DNA of 64,000 nucleotides from the NCBI RefSeq assembly GCF_905175375.1, contig NZ_CAJIMS010000001.1, positions 2,666,001 through 2,730,000 of the forward strand, in the 5' to 3' direction. Positions 16,948 through 26,121 of this stretch are shown piece by piece. A model generated the notes under the pieces. It was not told the origin of the DNA. It searched no databases and worked only from the letters and a program-made list of their open reading frames with translations. The position numbers and the translations under genes are program-made. The DNA comes from Chryseobacterium aquaeductus (GTDB taxonomy: Bacteria > Bacteroidota > Bacteroidia > Flavobacteriales > Weeksellaceae). Position 1 is the first letter of the stretch; every line of letters starts with the position of its first letter.

Positions 16948-19263
16948 ATGAAGAAAAAATTACTGATTTTGGGCACCGTGCTGGTTTTTTCCGCAGCTGG
17001 CTTTGCACAACAAAATAATTGGAAGAAATTTACTTCTGTAGTCGAGAGCAATGTGAGAGAAAATAATGTGAGAATTTCAGATTACTCTCTTTTCACTCTC
17101 AATACAACTGATATAGAAAACCAGTTGAAAAATGCTCCGGATAGAAACTTAGCAGATAAAGCTAAAGGTGTACTTCTTAGTTTTCCAAATATTGCAGGAG
17201 GTTTTGATACCTATGAGATTTATGAGTCTTCTACCATGCATCCAGATCTTCAAAACAGATATTCTGATATCAGATCGTATTTAGGATATAAAAATGGTGA
17301 TAAGTCTTCCATCATTACATTTACTATAGATCCTTATTTTGGTTTTAATGGAATGATGAGAAATGAAGAAGGCATTTTTTATATAGATTCTCATACCACA
17401 GACAATTCGGTTTACAAAATGTATGACAGAAAAAAAGCATCATCTTTAAACCAATTTGAATGTTTATTTAACGGAGAATCTCAATTAAGTGAAACTGTAG
17501 CTCAAAAAACTGTTGTAGACGCTTTAAAGAGAGTTTACAGACTTGCTATTACAACTACAACTGAATATACCGCATATATTGCCGGACAAGCTGGCGTAGG
17601 CACCGGTACAGACGCTCAGAAAAAAGCAGCAGTCTTGGCAGCGGTCAATTTGGCGGTGAATCGTCTTAACGAGGTTTTTGAAAAAGATGTCTCTGTGAGA
17701 TTGCAATTGATTGCCAATACAGATGCGCTATTCTTTATCAGTACCGATACATTCAATACACAGAATGCGGGCCAGATGCTTTCTGAAAACATTGCAGTTA
17801 CCAACAATTTAATAGGAGTTGCCAATTACGATTTGGGACATTTGTTTTTCCAAGCTAATGCAGGAAATGATAATGGTCTTGCTCAAACGCCTTCTGTCTG
17901 CAGCAACAACAAAGCTGGTGGCGTTACTGGTTCTGCAGTCCCGGTCGGAGATCCTTTTGTGATAGATTATGTTGCTCATGAAATGGGACATCAATTTGGT
18001 GCAATGCATACACAAAACAATAACTGTAATAGAAATACACCAACTTCGGTCGAGCCGGGAAGTGCTAGTTCTATCATGGGTTATGCTGGTATCTGTCCTC
18101 CAAACGTACAAAATAATAGTGATGCTTACTTTCATTCACTGAGTATCAGTGAGATGTATACAAGACTTACAACTGGTGCTACTTCTCTTTGCGGTACAAA
18201 AACAACGATTGCCAATGCAGAGCCTATTGCCAATGCAGGAGTAGATAAAAGTATTCCGCATAGTACACCATTTTTGTTAACCGCTACAGCAACTGATGCT
18301 AATAATGATGTGCTTACTTACACTTGGGAGCAACTGGATTTTGGTGCTGCTACAATGCCACCAGTTTCTACAAACACGGTAGGTCCGCTTTTCAGATCTG
18401 TAATGCCTACAACTTCTCCGTCAAGATATTTCCCAAGACTGTCAACAATTGTAAATCCTGCACTTGTAACTCCTGTTACACAGTGGGAAAGATTGTCTTC
18501 GGTAGCTAGAACGCTTAATTTCTCCGTTATGGTGAGAGATAATAATCCACTCGGTGGGCAAACAGGTCGTGATGATGTGAAGCTTACAGTCGTGAGTACT
18601 GCAGGACCATTTGTTGTAACGTCACAAAATACGGCAGGAATAGTATGGAATGAAGGTCAAACGCAAACCATCACTTGGAATGTAGCAGGAACAACAGCGG
18701 CTCCTGTAAGCACACCGAATGTTACTATATTATTATCTAAAGATGGTGGTCTTACCTTCCCAACAGTTTTAGTAGCAAGTACTCCGAATGACGGAACTTA
18801 CTCATATACAGTGCCTGGCGGTTTAGGAAATGTGAGTAATGCTAGAATTATGGTGAAAGCTATAGATAATGTATTTTTGAATGTGAATTCTCAAGCCATA
18901 CAAATTGTTTCTTCTAGTGTAGTTCCTCCGGTTAATCCTGAAACACCTGTGTCACCTGTTTTCCAAGGGATGATGATTTATCCAGTTCCTTCGTATGACG
19001 GTTATGTTTACATAAAAACCGATTTCCCTCCGAAATTTGATGAAAGCAGAAAGCCGGCTCCATACAAAGTGACTTACGAAATCTATGCAATGGACGGAAA
19101 ATTAGTAGTTCCTAAAAGAACGAGATATATTTTCTCCAGAACTGTTGATAACAGAGCAGATGAGAAAATTAATTTGACAGATCTTCCTACAGAAACTTAC
19201 ATGATTCATGTAACAGTGGATGATGAGAAAATTGTAAAAAAACTATTAATGTTTACTAAGTAA
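16948..19263 (+). CDS. Secreted reprolysin-like zinc metalloprotease with T9SS C-terminal domain
   Basis: 771 residues. Signal peptide about 1-21 (ending GFAQ). A propeptide-like region of about 150 residues is followed by an M12B/metzincin catalytic domain with HEMGHQFGAMH: ligands His344, His348 and His354, catalytic Glu345. A methionine-turn candidate (SIMGYAG) lies about 25 residues later. Beta-sandwich domains follow (NAEPIANAGVD; QTQTITWNVAGT). The last 85 residues are a divergent type IX sorting domain (MIYPVPSYDGYVYI to LLMFTK). It probably degrades host or environmental protein outside the cell. ATG 16948 is chosen over an upstream TTG. Confidence 0.88.
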   Translation: MKKKLLILGTVLVFSAAGFAQQNNWKKFTSVVESNVRENNVRISDYSLFTLNTTDIENQLKNAPDRNLADKAKGVLLSFPNIAGGFDTYEIYESSTMHPDLQNRYSDIRSYLGYKNGDKSSIITFTIDPYFGFNGMMRNEEGIFYIDSHTTDNSVYKMYDRKKASSLNQFECLFNGESQLSETVAQKTVVDALKRVYRLAITTTTEYTAYIAGQAGVGTGTDAQKKAAVLAAVNLAVNRLNEVFEKDVSVRLQLIANTDALFFISTDTFNTQNAGQMLSENIAVTNNLIGVANYDLGHLFFQANAGNDNGLAQTPSVCSNNKAGGVTGSAVPVGDPFVIDYVAHEMGHQFGAMHTQNNNCNRNTPTSVEPGSASSIMGYAGICPPNVQNNSDAYFHSLSISEMYTRLTTGATSLCGTKTTIANAEPIANAGVDKSIPHSTPFLLTATATDANNDVLTYTWEQLDFGAATMPPVSTNTVGPLFRSVMPTTSPSRYFPRLSTIVNPALVTPVTQWERLSSVARTLNFSVMVRDNNPLGGQTGRDDVKLTVVSTAGPFVVTSQNTAGIVWNEGQTQTITWNVAGTTAAPVSTPNVTILLSKDGGLTFPTVLVASTPNDGTYSYTVPGGLGNVSNARIMVKAIDNVFLNVNSQAIQIVSSSVVPPVNPETPVSPVFQGMMIYPVPSYDGYVYIKTDFPPKFDESRKPAPYKVTYEIYAMDGKLVVPKRTRYIFSRTVDNRADEKINLTDLPTETYMIHVTVDDEKIVKKLLMFTK

Positions 19264-19279
19264 AATCTTATAGATTCTA

Positions 19280-19310
19280 AAAAAACCGTTCAGACGAACG
19301 GTTTTTTTGT
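19280..19310. terminator. Bidirectional terminator between convergent genes
   Basis: AAACCGTTC and GAACGGTTT around AGAC, with A run on the left and T run on the right, so it can serve both the protease gene and the DUF4197 gene. Confidence 0.85.
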
Positions 19311-19369
19311 GTTTTATAGGTTTTTTATTTTTGCTAAAATTTTATCATTTCAATAGAAAACTAAATAAA

Positions 19370-20173
19370 TTATTTCCCATCTTGTGCACCAAAAACTTTC
19401 TGCAAAATACTGGTAGTTCTCAGTACAGAATTATTTCTGATTCCGCTTTCCTTTTCTGCAACCATTTTGAAAACTCCGTTGATAGTTTCGTTGGTTACAT
19501 ACTCATTTAAATCTGTAGAAACTCCTTGTCCTGTAAGTGTATTGTATTTTGAAATTAAATTATTCCAAACTTTATCGGCTCCCACTTTGCCTAAAGAAGC
19601 TTTCACTTTGGGTTGAAAAGCAGCGAAAAGTTGAGATTGTGTTTTTGTCTGTAAATAATTTGTTGCAGAGTTATCACCTCCCAGCAAAATATTTTTTGCG
19701 TCTGTAATCGTCATTGAGGTTATTGCTTTTGTAAAAATCGGAGCAGATTCTGTTACTGCATCTTCAGCAGCTCTGTTTAATAATTTTACTCCCTGATCAG
19801 CCAGACTTCCTAATCCGAAAGCTCTCAATTTTGTATCAATTACTCTCAGTTTTTCTGGCATTAAAATTTTTACTGCTTCATTTTTCAAAAAACCGTCAGT
19901 GATGCCCAGTTTCTTTACACCTTCTGTTACTCCAAGAGTTAAAGCTTCCTTCAAACCTGATGAAATTTGTGTAGATGAAAGACTGTTGATATTTGTTGAA
20001 GGTATTTTTGTAGTTGTGGTAGAAGAAGAACTGGTTGTGGTTTTTGTTTTTACCGGATTGTTTAAATCAACGCCAGTTTGATTTTTAACGGTAGATTTTA
20101 TCATATCTAAAATCTGTGCTTGTGCTGAAACCGACAATAATAGTCCGGCGGCTAAAAGAAAGGTTTTTTTCAT
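19370..20173 (-). CDS. DUF4197 domain exported protein
   Basis: 267 residues with a signal peptide (MKKTFLLAAGLLLSVSAQAQ) and a Thr/Ser-rich linker (about 45-60). The DUF4197 domain follows (about 68-265), with ISSGLKEALTLGV, NEAVKILMPEKL, GLGSLADQ and SAPIFTKAI motifs. The family is widespread in Bacteroidota and Proteobacteria, is predicted periplasmic and has no known activity. It is monocistronic, convergent with the metalloprotease and divergent from the hexosaminidase. Confidence 0.85.
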   Translation of the reverse strand: MKKTFLLAAGLLLSVSAQAQILDMIKSTVKNQTGVDLNNPVKTKTTTSSSSTTTTKIPSTNINSLSSTQISSGLKEALTLGVTEGVKKLGITDGFLKNEAVKILMPEKLRVIDTKLRAFGLGSLADQGVKLLNRAAEDAVTESAPIFTKAITSMTITDAKNILLGGDNSATNYLQTKTQSQLFAAFQPKVKASLGKVGADKVWNNLISKYNTLTGQGVSTDLNEYVTNETINGVFKMVAEKESGIRNNSVLRTTSILQKVFGAQDGK

Positions 20174-20277
20174 CGTTTATTTTATACAAAATTAGATGTT
20201 TTAATAGTGAAATAGTTAAATGATAGACTTATTTTTTCAGAAAATAATTATATTCGCTAAAATCTAAACTCAATAAG

Positions 20278-22521
20278 ATGCTGCGTATTCTTTTGGTCTT
20301 TTCCTTTTTGCTTTCGAGTCTTTCTTATTCTCAGACAAAACTTAATTTAATTCCTTATCCGCAGAAAGTTGAGTTGCAAAAAGGAGAATTTGCTTTAAAC
20401 AATCAAACTGTTGTAAAAGGCGATGAAAAATCTTTTGAGTATCAATTTTTTTTAAAATCTTTAAATAAAATTAATGGTCTCGATTTATCGAAAAATGATA
20501 TAAAAAGTGGAGTAAACGTCATTTTTCTCAATATAAAAAAAGATTCAACTAAAGATTATGAAATTCAAATAACAACAGATTTTATTTCAATTACCGGAAA
20601 AGATAATGAAGGATTATTTCATGGCGTCCAAACTTTACTTCAGCTTATTCAAACTTCCAAAGCCAGCAAACTTCCATCATTGAAAATAGAAGATGAAGCC
20701 AAATTCGCATGGCGAGGAATGCATCTCGACGTCAGCCGTCATTTTTTTACAGTTTACGAAGTAAAACAATATATTGATTATCTGGCAATGTATAAGTTGA
20801 ATACATTTCACTGGCATCTGACCGACGATCAAGGCTGGAGAATTGAAATTAAAAAATATCCGAAACTTACCCAAATTGGTTCAAAACGTAAAAAATCGAT
20901 GATTGGTGCCTACGTCGACAATACTTTTGACGGAAAACCTTACGGACCCTACTTTTATACTCAGGAGGAAATAAAAGATGTTGTAAAATATGCTCAGGAA
21001 AGGCATATCACCGTGGTTCCGGAAATAGAAATGCCGGGTCATGCTTTGGCAGCACTTTCTGCTTATCCTGAATTGGCGTGTACAAAAGAACCTTTCGAAC
21101 CTGCAACAAAATGGGGTGTTTTTGATGATGTTTTTTGCCCGAAAGATGAGACTTTTACTTTTTTAGAAAATGTTTTAGATGAAGTGATTCAGCTTTTTCC
21201 TTCGCAATATATTCACATCGGAGGCGATGAATGCCCGAAAACCAGATGGAAAGATTGTGCGCATTGTCAGGATTTAATCAAGAAAAATAATCTGAAAGAT
21301 GAGCACGGTTTACAAAGTTATTTTATTCAGAGGATAGAAAAATATGTGAATTCTAAAGGTCGGAAAATTATTGGTTGGGACGAGATTCTCGAGGGTGGAT
21401 TAGCACCTAATGCTGCGGTAATGAGCTGGACAGGCATAAAAGGTGGAATCGAAGCCGCAAAAACCAATCATTTTGCTGTGATGACTCCGGGAGCATATTG
21501 TTATTTTGACCACTATCAGGGCGATCCTCAAACCGAGCCCAATGCTTTTGGAGGCTTTACACCACTGGATAAAGTATATTCTTATAATCCTATTCCTTCT
21601 GAATTAAATGAGGAAAAGTCGAAATATATTTTGGGAGTTCAGGCTAATTTGTGGACGGAATATATTCTGGATTTCAAACAGGTTCAATATATGATTTTCC
21701 CTAGATTAATGGCGCTTTCAGAGGTCGGCTGGGGAACTTCAGATCCTGATCATTATAAAGATTTTGAAAACAGAGTGGTGGAGCATTTTAAAATTTTAGA
21801 TCAAATGAAGATCAACTATGCAAAAAGTATATATAATATTAATGGGAAAGTGATTCCGAGAGTAGGAGGCATTTCTTACAGACTTTCCACTTCTCAAAAG
21901 CCCGAGGGCATTCGTTTCACGACAGATGGAAGCGTTCCGACGGCAAATTCTCAGACTTATGATGTTGCAATTCCTGTTTCAAATACAATGACCATTAAAT
22001 CAGCTTATTTTGAAGATGGACTGAAAAGTGCGGTTTCAACACAGGATTTTACTATTTCAAAAACATCTGGAAAAAACGTCATCTTAGAACATCAGCCAAG
22101 TGAAAATTATTCGTTTGGAGGTGCTTTCATGTTAGTTGACGGAATTTTAGGAAACGTAAAGCAGTTAGGCAAAACATGGCTGGGTTTTCAGGGAAAAGAT
22201 GTTGTAGCAACCATTGATTTTGGCGAAAAAACAAATTTCTCAGAAGTTTATTTTAATACATTAGACAACAAAGGAAGCTGGATTCACTTAGCAAAATCCG
22301 CAAAAGTTTCAGTTTCTGATGACGGGAAAATTTTTAAAACAATCAAAGAAATTGGTAAACAAGAAATCTATTCAGCAAAAGGGAAAATCCATCTCAAAGT
22401 CGGAAACCAAAATTCAAAATTCATAAAAATAACAATAGAGAATGCAGGAGTAATATCTGCAGGAAATCCCGGAGCAGATTCTAAAGCTTGGCTTTTTGTT
22501 GATGAGATTGGTGTAAATTAG
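20278..22521 (+). CDS. Beta-N-acetylhexosaminidase, glycoside hydrolase family 20
   Basis: 747 residues; removes terminal GlcNAc or GalNAc from glycans or chitin oligomers. Signal peptide about 1-18 (ending SYSQ). GH20b-like N-terminal domain about 20-140. Catalytic TIM barrel about 145-490 with HWHLTDDQGWR and the HIGGDE motif, where Asp317-Glu318 form the catalytic pair; WTGIKGG and NLWTEY are further active-site motifs. The C-terminal part has a chitobiase-like beta domain and a coagulation factor 5/8-type (F5/8C) module (about 600-745). There is no T9SS tail, so it is likely periplasmic or outer-membrane associated. Confidence 0.93.
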   Translation: MLRILLVFSFLLSSLSYSQTKLNLIPYPQKVELQKGEFALNNQTVVKGDEKSFEYQFFLKSLNKINGLDLSKNDIKSGVNVIFLNIKKDSTKDYEIQITTDFISITGKDNEGLFHGVQTLLQLIQTSKASKLPSLKIEDEAKFAWRGMHLDVSRHFFTVYEVKQYIDYLAMYKLNTFHWHLTDDQGWRIEIKKYPKLTQIGSKRKKSMIGAYVDNTFDGKPYGPYFYTQEEIKDVVKYAQERHITVVPEIEMPGHALAALSAYPELACTKEPFEPATKWGVFDDVFCPKDETFTFLENVLDEVIQLFPSQYIHIGGDECPKTRWKDCAHCQDLIKKNNLKDEHGLQSYFIQRIEKYVNSKGRKIIGWDEILEGGLAPNAAVMSWTGIKGGIEAAKTNHFAVMTPGAYCYFDHYQGDPQTEPNAFGGFTPLDKVYSYNPIPSELNEEKSKYILGVQANLWTEYILDFKQVQYMIFPRLMALSEVGWGTSDPDHYKDFENRVVEHFKILDQMKINYAKSIYNINGKVIPRVGGISYRLSTSQKPEGIRFTTDGSVPTANSQTYDVAIPVSNTMTIKSAYFEDGLKSAVSTQDFTISKTSGKNVILEHQPSENYSFGGAFMLVDGILGNVKQLGKTWLGFQGKDVVATIDFGEKTNFSEVYFNTLDNKGSWIHLAKSAKVSVSDDGKIFKTIKEIGKQEIYSAKGKIHLKVGNQNSKFIKITIENAGVISAGNPGADSKAWLFVDEIGVN

Positions 22522-22539
22522 GCTAAAATTTCAAAACTC

Positions 22540-23172
22540 ATGAACAATTCGATTTTATCATCAGAATTTATCTCTTCTCCTGATCTTGTAGAGAAACTTT
22601 ACAATAATGGTATCACAAAATCATATCACGAAGGCGACGTTATTTTAGATGAAAATTCGTCTATTCGTGCGATTCCTATCGTGATGAAAGGCATGATTAA
22701 AGTAATTCGCACAGAGGAAGACGGTCGCGAGATCTTGCTGTATTACATAAAAGCTGGCGAAAGCTGCATCATGTCTTTTCTTGGAGGCATGCATAATGAG
22801 AAAAGTATTGTAAAAGCAGAAGTGGAAGAAGATACCGAAATTTTGTTTTTGCCGATAGATAAAGTGTCGCTTTTTATCAAAGAATATCCGGAATGGCTGG
22901 ATTATATTTTTAGATTGTATCACAAACGTTTCGAAGAATTACTAGACATCATCAATGCAATTGCTTTCAAAAAAGTGGATGAAAGACTTCTAAACCTGCT
23001 TATTAAAAAATCTGAGATGTCTCATTCAAAAATGATCATCATCACCCACGAGCAGCTTGCTAATGAACTTGGAACGGTGAGAGTGGTGGTTTCCAGACTT
23101 TTGAAACAGCTGGAAGATGCAGGAAAGCTTAAATTGGGAAGAAATAAGATTCAATTATCAGATTCAATATAA
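22540..23172 (+). CDS. Crp/Fnr family transcriptional regulator, probable controller of adjacent sulfur genes
   Basis: 210 residues. A cyclic-nucleotide-binding-like beta barrel (about 20-130; EGDVILDE, VMKGMIKVIR, LLYYIKAGESC) is joined by a dimerisation helix to a winged helix-turn-helix (about 155-205; THEQLANELGTVRVVVSRLLKQLE). It has only one cysteine, Cys76, placed where the cAMP phosphate cassette would be. The usual Arg-Ser cAMP ligands are absent, so it is unlikely to bind cAMP. It starts 18 bases after the hexosaminidase stop, but the genes downstream (TauE, persulfide dioxygenase, YeeE) and two repeated sites at 23179 and 24042 suggest it regulates sulfur metabolism. Confidence 0.85.
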   Translation: MNNSILSSEFISSPDLVEKLYNNGITKSYHEGDVILDENSSIRAIPIVMKGMIKVIRTEEDGREILLYYIKAGESCIMSFLGGMHNEKSIVKAEVEEDTEILFLPIDKVSLFIKEYPEWLDYIFRLYHKRFEELLDIINAIAFKKVDERLLNLLIKKSEMSHSKMIIITHEQLANELGTVRVVVSRLLKQLEDAGKLKLGRNKIQLSDSI

Positions 23173-23178
23173 ATCCTG

Positions 23179-23203
23179 TTATGTAACAAAAGTAGCGGTA
23201 CAG
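23179..23203 (+). promoter_or_regulatory. Putative Crp/Fnr-type operator, copy 1 (upstream of TauE-like gene)
   Basis: The sequence contains TGTAACAAAAGTAGC followed by GGTACAG. It matches the site at 24042-24066 at 24 of 25 positions. The ends GTA(A)CA and GTAC are loosely palindromic. A TTTG at 23223-23226 lies at exactly the same spacing as in copy 2, placing the site near -40 from a likely start, as for a class II activator. Confidence 0.65.
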
Positions 23204-23244
23204 CTTTCAGGATATTTCCATTTTTGCATCATAAAAGTTGATAA

Positions 23245-24036
23245 ATGGAAATTTTTGGGTATTTAGCATCAGTTTTAATTGGAATTTCTTTAGGATTAAT
23301 TGGCGGCGGAGGAAGCATTCTCACTGTTCCCGTTCTCGTTTATTTGTTCGGGATCGATGTTTTTTTAGCCACAGAATATTCTCTTTTTATTGTCGGAATC
23401 AGCAGTTTGGCAGGTTCAGTATCATATTTTAAAAAAGGTTTGGTGAATATCAGAACGGCTCTTATTTTTGGTATTCCGTCCATCATTTCTATTTTTCTCA
23501 CACGTAATTTTCTTCTTCCTTTACTTCCAGATCGTGTTTTGAGCATCGGAAACTTTATAGTCACAAAAGATATTTTTTTACTGTTGATTTTTGCAGGTTT
23601 AATGATCATTGCATCTTACAAAATGATTCAGAAAAATCCACAAATGAAAAATCTGGAAATCTCACAAAAAAACAAAATCTTTTTTGCAGTAGGTGAAGGT
23701 TCTGTAGTTGGTGTTTTCACGGGTTTGGTAGGAGCTGGTGGCGGTTTTATGATCATTCCGGCATTGGTGAATCTTTTAAAAATACCAATGAAAGTAGCGA
23801 TCGGAACTTCTCTGGTCATTATCTCTGCCAATTCACTGATCGGATTTTTTTCTTCAATCAATCACATCAAAATTCAATGGAATTTATTAGGAACGATCTC
23901 AGCAATTGCCATTTTTGGAATTCTCATTGGTGCACAATTATCAAAAAAGATTGATGGCAAAAAACTTAAACCCATATTTGGATGGTTCATTTTGATTATG
24001 GGAATCTATATAATTGTTAAAGAAGTTCTTCTTTAA
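23245..24036 (+). CDS. Sulfite exporter TauE/SafE family membrane protein
   Basis: 263 residues with about eight transmembrane helices arranged as two related halves. The two halves carry the duplicated glycine-rich motifs GLIGGGGSILTVPVLVY (about 15-31) and GLVGAGGGFMIIPALVN (about 158-174). The family exports sulfite, sulfoacetate or related organosulfur anions. It has its own operator and promoter, and sits between the Crp-type regulator and a persulfide dioxygenase, so export of sulfite formed by that enzyme is the most plausible job. Confidence 0.85.
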   Translation: MEIFGYLASVLIGISLGLIGGGGSILTVPVLVYLFGIDVFLATEYSLFIVGISSLAGSVSYFKKGLVNIRTALIFGIPSIISIFLTRNFLLPLLPDRVLSIGNFIVTKDIFLLLIFAGLMIIASYKMIQKNPQMKNLEISQKNKIFFAVGEGSVVGVFTGLVGAGGGFMIIPALVNLLKIPMKVAIGTSLVIISANSLIGFFSSINHIKIQWNLLGTISAIAIFGILIGAQLSKKIDGKKLKPIFGWFILIMGIYIIVKEVLL

Positions 24037-24041
24037 AAGGA

Positions 24042-24066
24042 TTATGTAACAAAAGTAGCTGTACAG
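24042..24066 (+). promoter_or_regulatory. Putative Crp/Fnr-type operator, copy 2 (upstream of persulfide dioxygenase gene)
   Basis: Same 25-base sequence as 23179-23203 with one change (TGTAC for GGTAC). A GAAATTTG element at 24082-24089 occupies the same offset as the CATTTTTG of copy 1. This drives the gene at 24117 and probably the two transporters after it. Confidence 0.65.
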
Positions 24067-24116
24067 AAGTATCAAAAATTTGAAATTTGTATTAATAAAA
24101 ATTAAAATATTTAAAA

Positions 24117-25529
24117 ATGAAAATAGAACAAATTTATACAGGATGCCTGGCACAGGGTGCTTACTATATCGTTTCAGATGGTGAGGCGGCAATCATAGAC
24201 CCCTTGAGAGAAACCCAACCATATATTGATCGATTAAAGAAAGATGATGTGACACTTAAATATATTTTTGAAACTCATTTCCATGCAGATTTTGTAAGCG
24301 GTCATTTAGATTTAAGCAAAAAAACCGATGCATCCATTGTTTATGGTCCTACTGCAAAACCGGAATTTGATGCCATTATTGCAGAAGACAATCAGGTTTT
24401 TAAGGTTGGAAAAATAAAAATTAAAGTGCTTCACACACCGGGACACACCATTGAAAGTTCATGTTTTCTTCTCATAGACGAAAATGGAAAACAGCAGGCT
24501 CTATTCAGCGGAGATACTTTGTTTCTAGGTGATGTTGGTCGTCCTGATCTGGCACAGAAAGCAGCCAGTATGACGCAGGAAGAACTGGCGGGACTTCTTT
24601 ACGACAGTTTATACCAAAAAATTCTTCCCCTAGATGATGATATTACGGTGTATCCGGCTCATGGTGCAGGATCTGCCTGTGGCAAAAATATGCAGAAAGA
24701 GACAGCAGATACATTAGGAAATCAGAAAATCAGCAATTATGCATTGAATCAGAAAGATAAAAAAAGTTTTGTAAAAGCTGTTACTGAAGGGCTTCTTCCT
24801 CCTCCTGCGTATTTTGGGATGAATGTGGCAATGAATAAAAAAGGATACGAAAACTTTGATCATATTTTAGCCAAAGGATTGCATGCTCTTTCACCAAAAG
24901 AATTTGAAGAAACAGCAGAACTTTCAGGTGCTTTAATTTTAGATGTGAGAAACAACGAAGAGTTTTCAAAAGGTTTCGTTCCGCAAGCTGTAAATATTGG
25001 CCTAAATGGTGATTTTGCACCTTGGGTCGGAGCATTGATTGTTGATGTAAACCAGCCGATTGCTTTGGTTACCAATGAAGGTGAGGAAGAAGAAACTGTG
25101 ACAAGACTTAGCAGAGTAGGGTTTGATCATGTTTTGGGTTATCTGAAAGGTGGTTTTGAATCTTGGAAAAAAAGTGGAAAAGAAATAGACAGAGTAAACC
25201 GTATTTCTGCTGCACAGTTTGAAAACGAAATCAATATTAAAGATGCTAAAATAATTGATGTGAGAAAGGAGAGCGAGTACGAAGCCGAACATCTACTTGA
25301 TGCTTTCAACAAACCACTGGCATATATCAATGAATGGAGCAGTACTATCGAACCTTCCGAGCATTTTTATCTTCACTGTGCAGGTGGCTACAGAAGTATG
25401 ATGGCGGCAAGTATTTTGCAAGCCAGAGGATATAGAAATTTTACAGAAATTGAGGGAGGTTTTAAAGCAATTGCACAGACTGATCTTCCCACAAGTGATT
25501 TTGTATGCATGAGCAAAATTTTAAAATAA
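24117..25529 (+). CDS. Metallo-beta-lactamase fold persulfide dioxygenase-like protein fused to two rhodanese domains
   Basis: 470 residues. The N-terminal MBL domain (about 1-240) carries the ETHE1-type iron ligands: THFHAD (His54, His56, Asp58), His110, Asp133 and His182. A linker leads to a first rhodanese fold (about 262-350), whose active loop lacks cysteine (VTNEGEE). A second rhodanese domain (about 368-465) has the catalytic loop HCAGGYRS with Cys421. The enzyme likely oxidises glutathione- or low-molecular-weight persulfides to sulfite, with the active rhodanese moving sulfane sulfur to or from thiosulfate. It heads a three-gene unit with two YeeE/YedE halves. Confidence 0.9.
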   Translation: MKIEQIYTGCLAQGAYYIVSDGEAAIIDPLRETQPYIDRLKKDDVTLKYIFETHFHADFVSGHLDLSKKTDASIVYGPTAKPEFDAIIAEDNQVFKVGKIKIKVLHTPGHTIESSCFLLIDENGKQQALFSGDTLFLGDVGRPDLAQKAASMTQEELAGLLYDSLYQKILPLDDDITVYPAHGAGSACGKNMQKETADTLGNQKISNYALNQKDKKSFVKAVTEGLLPPPAYFGMNVAMNKKGYENFDHILAKGLHALSPKEFEETAELSGALILDVRNNEEFSKGFVPQAVNIGLNGDFAPWVGALIVDVNQPIALVTNEGEEEETVTRLSRVGFDHVLGYLKGGFESWKKSGKEIDRVNRISAAQFENEINIKDAKIIDVRKESEYEAEHLLDAFNKPLAYINEWSSTIEPSEHFYLHCAGGYRSMMAASILQARGYRNFTEIEGGFKAIAQTDLPTSDFVCMSKILK

Positions 25530-25545
25530 CTTAACTGAAAAATAA

Positions 25546-26109
25546 ATGTTAGAGATCATAAAAGAACCATGGGCTTGGTATGTTGCTGGTCCGCTCATCG
25601 GGCTCACAGTTCCTACGCTGCTGATCATAGGAAATAAATCATTTGGAATAAGCTCATCACTGAGGCATATTTGTGCAGCGTGTATTCCTGCAAACATCAA
25701 TTTTTTTAAATATGAATGGAAAAAAGAATCCTGGAATTTATTTTTCGTTTTAGGAATCTTTTTTGGAGGAATGATTGCCACATATTTTCTGATGAATCCG
25801 GAAGCAATTGAGGTTAATCCAAAACTGACCGAAGAATTGGCAACGTACGGAATCACAGATTATAGCAATCTTGTGCCAATACAATTGATGAATTTTGAAA
25901 GTTTATTTACCCTAAAAGGTTTTATTCTGATGGTGGTAGGCGGTTTTTTGGTAGGCTTCGGAACACGATATGCGGGCGGTTGCACCAGCGGACACGCCAT
26001 AATGGGACTCTCAAATCTTCAATGGTCATCCTTAGTAGCAACCATCAGCTTTATGATTGGTGGATTTATCATGGCAAATCTTATTTTACCCATCATTCTT
26101 TCACTTTAA
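25546..26109 (+). CDS. YeeE/YedE family transporter, N-terminal half-type
   Basis: 187 residues with about five transmembrane helices. A conserved CAACIPANINFF segment (about 44-55) and the hallmark YAGGCTSGHAIMGLS motif (about 142-156) carry the cysteines that bind thiosulfate or sulfane sulfur in TsuA/YeeE proteins. It starts 16 bases after the dioxygenase gene and 12 bases before the second half, so all three are one transcript. In Bacteroidota YeeE is commonly split in two genes. The likely role is thiosulfate or persulfide-sulfur transport. Confidence 0.85.
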   Translation: MLEIIKEPWAWYVAGPLIGLTVPTLLIIGNKSFGISSSLRHICAACIPANINFFKYEWKKESWNLFFVLGIFFGGMIATYFLMNPEAIEVNPKLTEELATYGITDYSNLVPIQLMNFESLFTLKGFILMVVGGFLVGFGTRYAGGCTSGHAIMGLSNLQWSSLVATISFMIGGFIMANLILPIILSL

Positions 26110-26121
26110 ACTTATTTAAAA

